Assembly: GCF_004341245.1 (NCBI RefSeq)
Contig: NZ_SLWY01000007.1
Span: 124,001-188,000 of the forward strand
Direction of reading: 5' to 3'
Source: Plasticicumulans lactativorans
GTDB lineage: Bacteria; Pseudomonadota; Gammaproteobacteria; Competibacterales; Competibacteraceae
DNA length: 64,000 bases
Shown in pieces: positions 53,390-61,202 of the stretch. Position numbers and translations under genes: made by a program. The notes below the pieces were generated by a model that made no database searches, was not told where the DNA came from, and saw only the letters and a program-made list of their open reading frames with translations. Positions within the stretch are counted from its first letter, which is position 1, and each line of letters starts with the position of its first letter.

Positions 53390-54214
53390 TCAGCTGGGCA
53401 CGTAAGGCTCGGGCACCTCGTCGGTCCACACCTTGAAGCCCACCAGGGTGTTCACGCCGAACGCGTTGCTGAGCGGGACGTCGGCGGCATCGCGCCCCTG
53501 CGCGATCAGCACCCGCCCGATGCGCGGCACGTTGTTGCGGGCGTCGAAGGTGTACCACTGGCCGCCCAGGTAGGCCTCGAACCAGCCGGCGAAATCCATC
53601 GGGCCGTACGGCGGCGGCATGCCGATGTCGCCGAGATAGCCGGTGCAGTAGCGCGCCGGGATGTTCATGCAGCGGCAGAGGGTGATGGCGAGGTGCGCGT
53701 AATCGCGGCACACCCCGACCTTCTCGTAATACGCCTCGAACGCCGATTTGGTCGGCCGTGCGTGCTCGTAGCCGAAGGTGATGTGCTGGTGCACGAAGTC
53801 GCAGATCGCCTGCACCCGCGACCAGCCCGGCGGCACCTTGCCGAAACGGTCCCAGGCGATCTGCGACATCCGGTCGGTTTCGCAGTAGCGGCTGCCCAGC
53901 AGGTACACCAGTGTTTCCGCCGGCAGGTCCTGGACCCGGTGTTCCTGCGCCGTGGGCACCACCGCGTCGGGTTTGCCGGAATCGTGCACCAGCGCATGGG
54001 TGGAAATCCGCAAACGCCCCGCCGGTGCCACGATCCGCGAACACCAGTTGCCGAAACCGTCGCGATAGGCCGTGATCGGAAGCGCCGGATCGGTGACGAT
54101 ATGATCGGGAATGCGGATATCCGATACCCGCGTGTAATGGATGTTCAGCGTCAGAATCATCGGCGTCGGTTGCGGACAATCGTAGATCAGTTCATATCCC
54201 ACCCTGATATTCAT
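53390..54214 (-). CDS. transglutaminase-like superfamily protein
   Basis: This 274-residue protein has an N-terminal beta region (YDCPQPTPMILTLNIHYTRV, similar to bacterial transglutaminase N-domains) and a cysteine-protease-like core with GVCRDYAHLAITLCRCMNIP (catalytic Cys) and WFEAYLGGQWYTFDARNNVP (Asp of the triad). The usual His in D-F-H-x-W is replaced: the segment reads MDFAGWFEAY. Activity as protease or transglutaminase is therefore doubtful or altered. The ATG at 54214 fits the family start. It is cytoplasmic, with no signal peptide. Confidence 0.88.
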   Translation of the reverse strand: MNIRVGYELIYDCPQPTPMILTLNIHYTRVSDIRIPDHIVTDPALPITAYRDGFGNWCSRIVAPAGRLRISTHALVHDSGKPDAVVPTAQEHRVQDLPAETLVYLLGSRYCETDRMSQIAWDRFGKVPPGWSRVQAICDFVHQHITFGYEHARPTKSAFEAYYEKVGVCRDYAHLAITLCRCMNIPARYCTGYLGDIGMPPPYGPMDFAGWFEAYLGGQWYTFDARNNVPRIGRVLIAQGRDAADVPLSNAFGVNTLVGFKVWTDEVPEPYVPS

Positions 54215-55180
54215 TCGAACCCGCCTCGTGCCGCGTTGCATCAATGGAGGCTCATGCTAACACGTGCCCCCCGCTGCCACGGACCAATGGCCCCCTGCAA
54301 CGATCGGGAGCGACGCGCATCCCCATGATGCAGCAGTACAAATGATGAATGCTGGATCGAACCGGTGGAATCGAATGGCGCCATTGCCGTACCGATGGAT
54401 GTAATCGCCATTCGCCCGACCCTTGGCAAGGGCCATGGTTATCGGCGCGGCCCGGCCGCGGTCGCCGGCGATGTCCAGGACAGGGCAACCGGGGGTCGAA
54501 AACCCGACGGGGAATGCCGCAGGGTCCACGCGGCACCAACATGCACCGGCGCGCGCATCCGCTCGGTGCACATTCGGATTCGCGGCACCGGCGCCGATAT
54601 TCGGGGAACCGACACTGCACCAAAAAGCATCGGACCGGGCCGTCCGGATATCCGCAAAGGTATTCGGAACATCGGCGCCGGTGAAAAAAACAGCGACGGA
54701 GATGCCGGGAAATGCTTCGCCAATGCATAAAGCATCGGCGCAGTCCCCCAGAACCCCGCCACCGCTCCGAGAAGTGTCGGCGCCGCACCAGAATGAGTCG
54801 GCGCGGATGTTTTTCAGGGACGCCTGGGCGCTATTGGCCCGCCGTCAATTCCGCGCCGCCTCCCGGAACGCCGTGGGCGAAGGCCCGATTTCCCCTGTAC
54901 CCGCCGAAGGCCGCATTGCCACATTCGCAGCGTTGATTCGAGCCGTCCCGTCAGATTCATCCGTGCAGAACGGATAACGGACATGCCCTCCTGCGCCGAA
55001 GCGGTTTCCCGCGAGGCTCCGGGCGTACCTCCGCCGGGCCGGCGAACGCCGGGCGACCGCGTGCCGGCCTGCGGGGCGCGCGGCATTGCGCCACGGGCGC
55101 CGCTGCCTATGGTTAGCGGCACGGCCGTCGCGACGCACATCCGGCACGGCCGCCGACTCCGAGGCACGCGAGGTCTGCAG
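54215..55180. other. ~970-bp stretch without a supported gene
   Basis: No frame here has a ribosome site, codon bias or similarity that I can defend. A 184-codon plus frame (54423-54977) and minus frames of 178 codons or fewer look like chance open frames. The sequence is visibly less GC-rich and contains scattered TCGGCGC motifs (for example at 54672, 54735, 54777, 54798) and short homopolymers (GTGAAAAAAAC). It may be degraded coding or a non-coding regulatory region. Confidence 0.6.
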
Positions 55181-55963
55181 ATGACGAATCTCACCCTGTA
55201 CGCATCCCTGGCCGCCGCGGGCGTGCTGCTCGGCATGCTGGTCTGCCTGGAAGTCGGCCGGCGCCTCGGCCGCGTGCGCCTGGCGCACGACCCGGACGGG
55301 CTCGCGCAGGGCGTCGGCACCGCCGAAGGCGCGGTGTTCGGCCTGCTGGGCCTGCTGATCGCGTTCACCTTCTCCGGCGCGGCGACGCGCTTCGAGGAGC
55401 GCCGGCACCTGATCACGCAGGAGACCAACGCGATCGGCACCGCCTACCTGCGCCTGGACCTGCTGCCGGGCGACGCGCAGGCGGACCTGCGCGCGCTGTT
55501 CCGCCGCTACGTGGAGCTGCGCGCGGCGGTGTTCCGCAGCGCCGCCGACCAGGCGGCGACGCAGGCCAAACTGACCGAGAGCGCGGCGCTGCAGAACGCG
55601 ATCTGGGGCCAGGCGATGGCGGCCTGCCGCCGGCCGGACACCCCGGCACCGGCGGCGATCCTGCTGCTGCCGGCGCTGAACGAGATGTTCGACATCACCA
55701 CCACGCGCTGGGCGGCGACCCGCAACCACCCGCCGATACCGATCTTCGTGCTGCTCGCCGGGCTCAGCTGCATCGCCGCGCTGCTGGTCGGCTACGACAT
55801 GGCGGCGAGCAGGAAGCGCAGCCTGCTGCATTCGCTCGCCTTCGCGACGATCCTGTCGCTGAGCCTGTACGTGATCCTCGACCTCGAATTCCCGCGCCTC
55901 GGCATGATCCGCATCGACGCCGCCGACCAGTTGCTGCTCGACATGCTCGAAGGCATGCACTGA
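55181..55963 (+). CDS. DUF4239 (bestrophin-like) membrane protein
   Basis: This 260-residue membrane protein starts with a hydrophobic segment (MTNLTLYASLAAAGVLLGML). Its core carries GAVFGLLGLLIAFTFSGAAT followed by RFEERRHLITQETNAIGTAY, and further spans follow near the C-terminus. This pattern fits DUF4239, distantly bestrophin-like. The function is unknown; anion conductance is possible. The ATG at 55181 is chosen because the longer upstream frame is unconserved; the ribosome site is weak. It is convergent with the iron transporter gene, with 9 bp between stops. Confidence 0.8.
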   Translation: MTNLTLYASLAAAGVLLGMLVCLEVGRRLGRVRLAHDPDGLAQGVGTAEGAVFGLLGLLIAFTFSGAATRFEERRHLITQETNAIGTAYLRLDLLPGDAQADLRALFRRYVELRAAVFRSAADQAATQAKLTESAALQNAIWGQAMAACRRPDTPAPAAILLLPALNEMFDITTTRWAATRNHPPIPIFVLLAGLSCIAALLVGYDMAASRKRSLLHSLAFATILSLSLYVILDLEFPRLGMIRIDAADQLLLDMLEGMH

Positions 55964-55972
55964 GCGCGCGGC

Positions 55973-57106
55973 TCAGCCGCCGAGCGCGACGCCGAACAGC
56001 CGCCCCGCCACCCAGGTGACCCCCGCCGCGGCGAGGCCGATCAGCAGTTGGCGCAGCCCCGACCACGCCGCGTGGCGGCCGGTGAACAGCGTGATCGCCG
56101 CGCCGATCAGGAACAGCCCGGCGGCGCCGGCGGCGGCGCTGGCCTGCACCGCGCGCGCGCCGTCGAGCCAGGCGAAGGGCAGCACCGGCAGCGCCGCACC
56201 GACGACGAAGACGAGGAACGACGCCGTCGCCGCGGCCCACGGCGAGCCGCCGCGGTCGTCGGGGTCGATGCCGAGTTCCTCGCGCGCGAGCATCGCCAGC
56301 GCGGTGTCGGGGTCGGCCATCACGCGCTCGGCGATGGTGCGCGCCTCGTCGGCGGTGAAGCCCTTGCTGCGGTAGATCAGCTCCAGCTCGGCGCGCTCCT
56401 CCTGCGGCACCTGCTGGAGCTCCTCGGCCTCGGCGGCGAGCTGGCGCTCGTAGAGCTCGCGCGCGCTCTGCACCGAGATCCACTCCCCCATCGCCATCGA
56501 GCAGGCGCCGGCGAGCAGACCGGCGACGCCGGTGAGCAGGATGGTGCGCGAGTCCGCGTTGGCGCCGGCGACCCCCATCACCAGGCTCAGCGTCGACACC
56601 AGGCCGTCGTTGGCGCCGAGCACCGCGGCGCGCAGCGCATTGCCGCCGCCGGCGCCGTGACGGCCTTCGAGCCGCGCGTAGGCCGCGCCGCTCCAGCCCG
56701 GCCGCGGCCGGCGCGCGAGCTGGCCGAGCAGGCGCACGTGCGAGCGCTCCTGCGCCGGCATCACGGTGCCGGCGCTCTCCGGCTGGTGGTCGTAGCTGGT
56801 CTGGTCCATCGCCTCCAGCGAGCGCGCCGCCGGCAGCACCAGGTCGGCGCCGAAGCGGCGCGCCAGCGCGATCAGCACGCGCGTGCGCCAGCCCGGTCGC
56901 GGCTCACCGGCGCTCGCGCCGAGCCCGGCGAGCCGCCGGCGCCAGAACGCCGCGTGCGCCTCCTCGACCGCCGCCAGCTTGCGGTACAGCTCGGCCTGCG
57001 CGGCATCGTCGGCCGCCGTCGCCATCGCCCGGTACAGCGCGGCGCTGTCGATCTCGCCCTGCAGGTTCGCGCGGTAGCGCGCGGCGTCGGAATCGCGGGA
57101 TGCCAT
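55973..57106 (-). CDS. ferritin-like / VIT1 iron transporter fusion
   Basis: This 377-residue protein starts with a ferritin/rubrerythrin-like four-helix region (about residues 1-150, with Glu18 and VEEAHAAFW providing candidate di-iron ligands), then the VIT1/CCC1 domain (NALRAAVLGANDGLVSTLSL, MAMGEWISVQSARELYERQL). This resembles MbfA of Bradyrhizobium and related proteins, which export iron and bind it on a cytosolic domain. It probably protects against iron or oxidative stress in the inner membrane. Confidence 0.92.
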   Translation of the reverse strand: MASRDSDAARYRANLQGEIDSAALYRAMATAADDAAQAELYRKLAAVEEAHAAFWRRRLAGLGASAGEPRPGWRTRVLIALARRFGADLVLPAARSLEAMDQTSYDHQPESAGTVMPAQERSHVRLLGQLARRPRPGWSGAAYARLEGRHGAGGGNALRAAVLGANDGLVSTLSLVMGVAGANADSRTILLTGVAGLLAGACSMAMGEWISVQSARELYERQLAAEAEELQQVPQEERAELELIYRSKGFTADEARTIAERVMADPDTALAMLAREELGIDPDDRGGSPWAAATASFLVFVVGAALPVLPFAWLDGARAVQASAAAGAAGLFLIGAAITLFTGRHAAWSGLRQLLIGLAAAGVTWVAGRLFGVALGG

Positions 57107-57148
57107 CGTGCCCTCGCTCGCGCACCGCCGCCGGCGGGCGTCCTGATT

Positions 57149-57186
57149 CCCCTCTCCCTCGGGGAGAGGGGCCGGGGGTGAGGGTG
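57149..57186. repeat. short palindromic element, copy 1
   Basis: CCCCTCTCCC and GGGGAGAGGGG form a near-perfect hairpin, followed by CCGGGGGTGAGGGTG. The same element returns at 57241 in opposite orientation. Such CCCTCTCCC palindromes are common dispersed intergenic elements in GC-rich proteobacteria; function unknown. Confidence 0.75.
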
Positions 57187-57240
57187 TTCTGCGTCGGCCG
57201 TCGGGTGGCGCGCGCCATCGGGTGGGGTGACGGTGGGAAG

Positions 57241-57277
57241 CACCCTCACCCCTTCCCCTCTCCCAGCGGGAGAGGGG
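57241..57277. repeat. short palindromic element, copy 2 (inverted)
   Basis: CACCCTCACCCC leads into CCCCTCTCCC-AGC-GGGAGAGGGG, which is copy 1 read on the other strand. Copies 1 and 2 together could pair over about 35 bases. Confidence 0.75.
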
Positions 57278-57331
57278 TTCAACGTACTCCGTCGGGGCAG
57301 GCGCGCGGAGACGCCCGATCGCTGCCGTCTC

Positions 57332-57366
57332 CTCCCCTCTCCCAATGGGAGAGAGGGGCTCAGGGC
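57332..57366. repeat. short palindromic element, copy 3
   Basis: CTCCCCTCTCCCAATGGGAG followed by AGAGGGG forms a hairpin ending just before the ohr stop codon, so it may act as the ohr transcript end. It is a variant of copies 1 and 2. Confidence 0.7.
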
Positions 57367-57371
57367 GGCGC

Positions 57372-57794
57372 TTACTTCACGCTCAGCCGCACGTCGAGGC
57401 TGTTGCGGGTGGCGTGGGAGTACGGGCAGACGATGTGGGCCTGGGCGACGACGGCCTCGGCGGTTTCGCGGTCGAGGCCGGGCAGGCTGACCGCCAGCGC
57501 GACGTCGAGGCCGAAGCCCGTGCCGTCGTCGCGCGGGCCGATGCCGACCGTCGCGGTGACGGTGCTGTCGTCGGCGATCTTCACCTTCTGCTGCGCGGCA
57601 ACGAACTTGACCGCGCCGAGGAAGCAGGCCGAGTAGCCGGCGGCGAACAGTTGCTCGGGGTTGTTGCCGGCGCCGCCGGGGCCGCCCAGCTCCTTCGGCG
57701 TAACTAGCGTGACGGCGAAGGCGCCGTCGGCGGTGCGGGCGGAGCCGGTGCGGCCGCCGGTGGCGGTGGCTTCGGTGGTGTACAGGATGTTCAT
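57372..57794 (-). CDS. ohr: organic hydroperoxide resistance protein
   Basis: This 140-residue OsmC/Ohr protein has peroxidatic Cys57 in FAAGYSACFLGAV and resolving Cys123 in AHIVCPYSHATR, with NPEQLF before the first Cys. It detoxifies organic hydroperoxides using lipoylated partners. The ATG at 57794 matches the family start. It lies behind pirin and doxX on the same strand, downstream of a divergent LysR gene, and no OhrR is adjacent. Confidence 0.94.
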   Translation of the reverse strand: MNILYTTEATATGGRTGSARTADGAFAVTLVTPKELGGPGGAGNNPEQLFAAGYSACFLGAVKFVAAQQKVKIADDSTVTATVGIGPRDDGTGFGLDVALAVSLPGLDRETAEAVVAQAHIVCPYSHATRNSLDVRLSVK

Positions 57795-57919
57795 CGCGAT
57801 GCTCCTCGAGGTCGGGTGGAGCCGCACGCGGCGGACTCCGGGACGAAAGGCAGGGTTGACGGGCTGCGCCGCCCGCCCGCAGGCGGTGACGGGCGAGGCG
57901 GCGCAGGGTGGACACGACG

Positions 57920-58636
57920 TCAGTGCCGCGCGGTGTCGGCGCGCAGGTCGAACACCAGCACCTCGGCGTCGCGGCCGGCGGCGACGTGCAGCTCCGACAC
58001 GTCGCGCAGCTTGAGGCCGTCGCCGGCGTGCAGTTCGACACCGTTCACCTGCAGGCTGCCGCGGGCCAGATGAATGTAGGCGATCCGTCCTGCGGCGAGC
58101 GTCAATCTCGCCGTTTCGTCTCCCGCAAACAAGCCGGCGTAGACGGTCGCATCCTGGTGCAGGCGCAGCGACCCCTCGCGGCCATCGGCCGAGACGATGG
58201 GCTGCAGCCGCCCGCGCTTGCGCTCGGCGCCGAAGTGCGCCTGCTGGTACTGCGGGGCGATACCGCGCACCGCCGGGATGATCCAGATCTGCAGGAAGTG
58301 CACCGGCGCCTGCGCCGAGGGGTTGAACTCGCTGTGCGCGATGCCGCTGCCGGCGCTGATCATCTGCACGTCGCCGGGGCGGATCACCGAACCGTTGCCG
58401 AGCGTGTCGCGGTGCTCCAGCGCACCGTCGAGCACGTAGGAGAAGATCTCCATGTCGCGGTGCGGATGCAGGCCGAAGCCCTGCCCCGGGGCGACGCGGT
58501 CGTCGTTGATGACCCGCAGGTCGGAAAAGCCGCGCTCGCGCGGATCGTCGTAACCACCGAACGAGAAGGTGTGGCGGGAGCTGAGCCAGCCGTGCTCGGC
58601 CACGCCGCGGTCGGATGCCTTGCGCAATTCGATCAT
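57920..58636 (-). CDS. pirin-family protein
   Basis: This 238-residue bicupin pirin has its metal-binding His set in GFGLHPHRDMEIFSYVLDGA and EHRDTLGNG, with SAGSGIAHSEFNPS. The family includes quercetin dioxygenase-like and redox-sensing members. It probably responds to oxidative stress with ohr, 125 bp downstream. The ATG at 58636 gives the conserved MIELRKASDRG start; upstream extension is rejected. Confidence 0.93.
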   Translation of the reverse strand: MIELRKASDRGVAEHGWLSSRHTFSFGGYDDPRERGFSDLRVINDDRVAPGQGFGLHPHRDMEIFSYVLDGALEHRDTLGNGSVIRPGDVQMISAGSGIAHSEFNPSAQAPVHFLQIWIIPAVRGIAPQYQQAHFGAERKRGRLQPIVSADGREGSLRLHQDATVYAGLFAGDETARLTLAAGRIAYIHLARGSLQVNGVELHAGDGLKLRDVSELHVAAGRDAEVLVFDLRADTARH

Positions 58637-58691
58637 GTTCGTGCTCCGGTCGGGCGGGCGGCCGCTGCGTCGGCCGCCCGCGGGTGGGGGT

Positions 58692-59132
58692 TCAGGCCTT
58701 TGCGCCGACGGCATCGCCGCGGCGGCCGAGCCACGCGTCGAGGCTCAGCGCACCGCCGCCGAAGGCGGTGACCTGCAGCAGCCCGCCGGTGATCGCCAGG
58801 TTCTTCAGGAAGTGGATCACCTGCCCCTGGTCGGCGGGGTTGAAGTGGAAGGCGAACGCGGTGACCAGCGTGAACGCGGCCATCAGCGCGGCGACCGTGC
58901 GCGTGCGGTAGCCGAGCACCAGCGCCAGCGCGAGCCCGATCTCGACCGCCAGCGCGCCGAGGTAGGCGAGCAGCGGGAAGGGCAGGCCGGCGGCGGCGAT
59001 GTAGGCCTGGGTGGCGGCCGGCGCGGCGAGCTTGCCGACGCCGCTGACCAGGAACAGGGCGCCGAGCAGCGCACGGCCGCTGGCCGGGACGATGGCGGTG
59101 AGCAGGGGGGACGGGGCGGTCGTGGTGTTCAT
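58692..59132 (-). CDS. DoxX family membrane protein
   Basis: This 146-residue protein has four spans. GRALLGALFLVSGVGKLAAP is the DoxX-typical first span, then YLGALAVEIGLALALVLGYR with the conserved Glu, and FHFNPADQGQVIHFLKNLAI with the conserved FLKNL motif. DoxX proteins are linked to quinone or thiol redox in the membrane. It is the first gene of the doxX-pirin-ohr run and divergent from a LysR gene, with 146 bp between. Confidence 0.92.
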   Translation of the reverse strand: MNTTTAPSPLLTAIVPASGRALLGALFLVSGVGKLAAPAATQAYIAAAGLPFPLLAYLGALAVEIGLALALVLGYRTRTVAALMAAFTLVTAFAFHFNPADQGQVIHFLKNLAITGGLLQVTAFGGGALSLDAWLGRRGDAVGAKA

Positions 59133-59278
59133 GGGCAGGTCCTCGTGAGTCGCGTGATCGGGTTGCCGGTGCGGGCGGGCCGGTGCTGCCGGTGCCTTGC
59201 CGATGGGTGCACTCTACGCGGGTACATCCTTCGCATAAATCGGCCAGAATGCGTCACATCGTCCACCCGGGAGAGACA

Positions 59279-60175
59279 ATGAGCGCACTCGAAGACATGC
59301 AGCTCTTCGTCGCCACCGTCGACGCCGGCAGCTTCACCGCGGCCGCCGAGCGCCTGGGGCTGTCGAAGCAGTTCGTCAGCCGCCGGCTGATGGCGCTCGA
59401 AGCGCGCCTGGGCGTGCGCCTCTTGATCCGCACCACGCGCCGGCTCAGCGTCACCGCGCTCGGCCACGAGTACCACGCGCGGGCGACGCAGATCCTCGAA
59501 GCCGTCAGCGAGGCCGAGCACGTCGTCGGCAGCGGCAGCAGCAGCCCGCGCGGCACGCTGCGGGTGTCCGCGCCGATGTCGTTCGGCACGCTGCACCTCG
59601 GCGGCGTGGTGCCGGACTTCCTCGCCCGCTGCCCGGAGGTGCGGCTGGAGCTGGACCTCAACGACCGCCTGGTCGACCTGGTCGGCGAGGGCTACGACAT
59701 GGCGATCCGCATCGGCACGCTGCGCGACTCGGCGCTGGTCGCCCGGCGCATCGCCCCGGCGCCGCTGGTGAGCTGCTGCAGCCCCGACTACCTGCGCCGC
59801 CGTGGCGCGCCGGCGACCCCGGACGCGCTGCGCGCGCACGACTGCCTGCCCTACGGCCACGGCCGCAGCGTCGAGTGGGTCTATGCGCGCGACGGCGCGC
59901 CGTGGCCGGTCGCGGTCTCCGGCCGGCTGCGCGTGAACAACGGCGAACTCGCCCGCGACGCCGCGATCGCCGGCCTCGGCATCGCCCTGCTGCCGACCTT
60001 CATCGTCGGCCCGGCGCTGCGCGCCGGTGCGCTGGTGACGGTGCTCGACGCCTACGCGCCGCCGCCCGAGGCGGTGTGGGCGGTGTACCCGCAGCACCGC
60101 CAGGCGTTCCTGGCGATCCGCGTGTTCGTCGACTTCCTGCGCGAGGCGTTCGCGGACGGGGCGCGCTGGGCCTGA
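59279..60175 (+). CDS. LysR-family transcriptional regulator
   Basis: This 298-residue LTTR has the N-terminal HTH MQLFVATVDAGSFTAAAERL, then LSKQFVSRRLMALEARLGVR, and a C-terminal effector domain beginning GTLRVSAPMSFGTLHLGGVV. It belongs to the DNA-binding group typical of regulators of quinone, redox and doxX-linked genes. GGGAGAG lies 6 bp before the ATG. Its likely targets are doxX, pirin and ohr, divergent across 146 bp. Confidence 0.93.
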   Translation: MSALEDMQLFVATVDAGSFTAAAERLGLSKQFVSRRLMALEARLGVRLLIRTTRRLSVTALGHEYHARATQILEAVSEAEHVVGSGSSSPRGTLRVSAPMSFGTLHLGGVVPDFLARCPEVRLELDLNDRLVDLVGEGYDMAIRIGTLRDSALVARRIAPAPLVSCCSPDYLRRRGAPATPDALRAHDCLPYGHGRSVEWVYARDGAPWPVAVSGRLRVNNGELARDAAIAGLGIALLPTFIVGPALRAGALVTVLDAYAPPPEAVWAVYPQHRQAFLAIRVFVDFLREAFADGARWA

Positions 60176-60189
60176 GCGCCGCGGGGCGC

Positions 60190-60996
60190 TCAGGCGGGGA
60201 AGTACTTGTCGACGTCGAGCGCCTTGATGTTCGACGGGTGGGCCTGCTGCTGGTAGTGCTCCACCGTGCGGTCGTCGTGGGCGGTGCAGTTGAGGTAGCG
60301 GCTGCGGCTCTTCAGACGCGGGATGGCCTTCTTGAACACGCCCTCGCACACCGCGCACTGGCGCTTGCAGCCGTACAGCGGCAGCGTGCCGGTGATGCTG
60401 TCGGGCACGTGCAGCAGCGCCGCCAGCAGCTTCTGCTCGGCGTGCTCGTTGACGCCGGTGTTGGCCCCCGCGTAGTTGCCGACGACGAAGACGATGCCCG
60501 CCACCGGCGGCTTGGTGCCGTCGCCGTCGGGCTCGACCAGCGTGTACTTGGGGTTGGCGACCGCCTTCGGGAAGACCGTGATCGGCGCCGGGTAGGCCAC
60601 CGCCTGCGGCTCGCCCTTCTCGTTGCGCGAGGCCAGCTCGAACAGCGCCAGCTTGCCGGGCGAGTCCGGCTCCGCGTACTCGTAGGCGCCCTTGATCTTG
60701 ATCCGCGCGAACACCCGGCCCTGGTAGGTCTCGACGTGCTGGACCAGTTGCTCCGGCGTCTTGATGCCGAGCTTGTTCAGCAGTTCCTGCTGCAGCAGGG
60801 AGTCCTGATCGTCGTTGTTGGCGATCCACAGCGCGTCGCGGACGAACAGGATCTGCGTCTCCTGTCCGTCGCCGGCCGTCGCCGCCAGCACCGGCGAGTC
60901 GGTGTCGGTCAGGTAGGTGAGCCGGCCACCGTCCTTCTTGATGCGGCCGCTGGCCAGGTTGAGGTACAGCGCGATCTGGTTCATCGAGTAGAGCAT
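60190..60996 (-). CDS. protein with a cytidine deaminase-like HAE/CxxC motif
   Basis: A 268-residue protein I do not recognise as a named family. Residues 1-165 form an unknown N-terminal region. From about residue 168 a deaminase-like core appears: NTGVNEHAEQKLLAALL supplies H185 and E187, and PLYGCKRQCAVCEGVF supplies C214-x-x-C217 with an extra C210, the zinc-ligand layout of the nucleotide/nucleic-acid deaminase superfamily. The tail (DDRTVEHYQQQAHPSNIKAL) follows. No signal peptide, secretion domain or immunity gene is visible. It could be a nucleotide deaminase, or a toxin-related one. GGAG precedes the ATG at 60996; an internal ATG at 60984 is possible. Confidence 0.65.
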   Translation of the reverse strand: MLYSMNQIALYLNLASGRIKKDGGRLTYLTDTDSPVLAATAGDGQETQILFVRDALWIANNDDQDSLLQQELLNKLGIKTPEQLVQHVETYQGRVFARIKIKGAYEYAEPDSPGKLALFELASRNEKGEPQAVAYPAPITVFPKAVANPKYTLVEPDGDGTKPPVAGIVFVVGNYAGANTGVNEHAEQKLLAALLHVPDSITGTLPLYGCKRQCAVCEGVFKKAIPRLKSRSRYLNCTAHDDRTVEHYQQQAHPSNIKALDVDKYFPA

Positions 60997-61139
60997 GCCG
61001 GCGCTCCGCTGGGGGTTTCGGGCGGGTGCGGAACGGCCTGCGCGCTGCGGCGGCAGCGGCCGGGCCGGACCCTCGGCGCCGCCTGCGGCGACGCTCCGCA
61101 CAAGGTAGCCGACGGGTGACCACCAGGGGCCCGCAAACG

Positions 61140-61177
61140 GCAAGGCCGCGCCGGGTTGCCCCCCGGCGCGGCCTTGC
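61140..61177 (-). terminator. hairpin after pyruvate carboxylase
   Basis: Perfect 16-bp arms (61140-61155 and 61162-61177) carry GCAAGGCCGCGCCGGG and its complement, with a six-base loop. It lies 26 bp past the pyc stop on the minus strand, followed by CGTTTGCGG, a weak T-tract. Intrinsic terminator likely. Confidence 0.75.
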
Positions 61178-61202
61178 GCTACCCCGCGGCCTGCGGCGGT
61201 GC

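Noticed and set aside
54423-54977. 184-codon plus-strand frame in the gene-poor stretch
   Set aside because: No ribosome site, atypical composition and no motif; overlapping minus-strand frames are equally long.
60997-61202. Possible small gene between the deaminase-like and pyc genes
   Set aside because: Contains only the pyc terminator hairpin and a short leader; no frame with a ribosome site.
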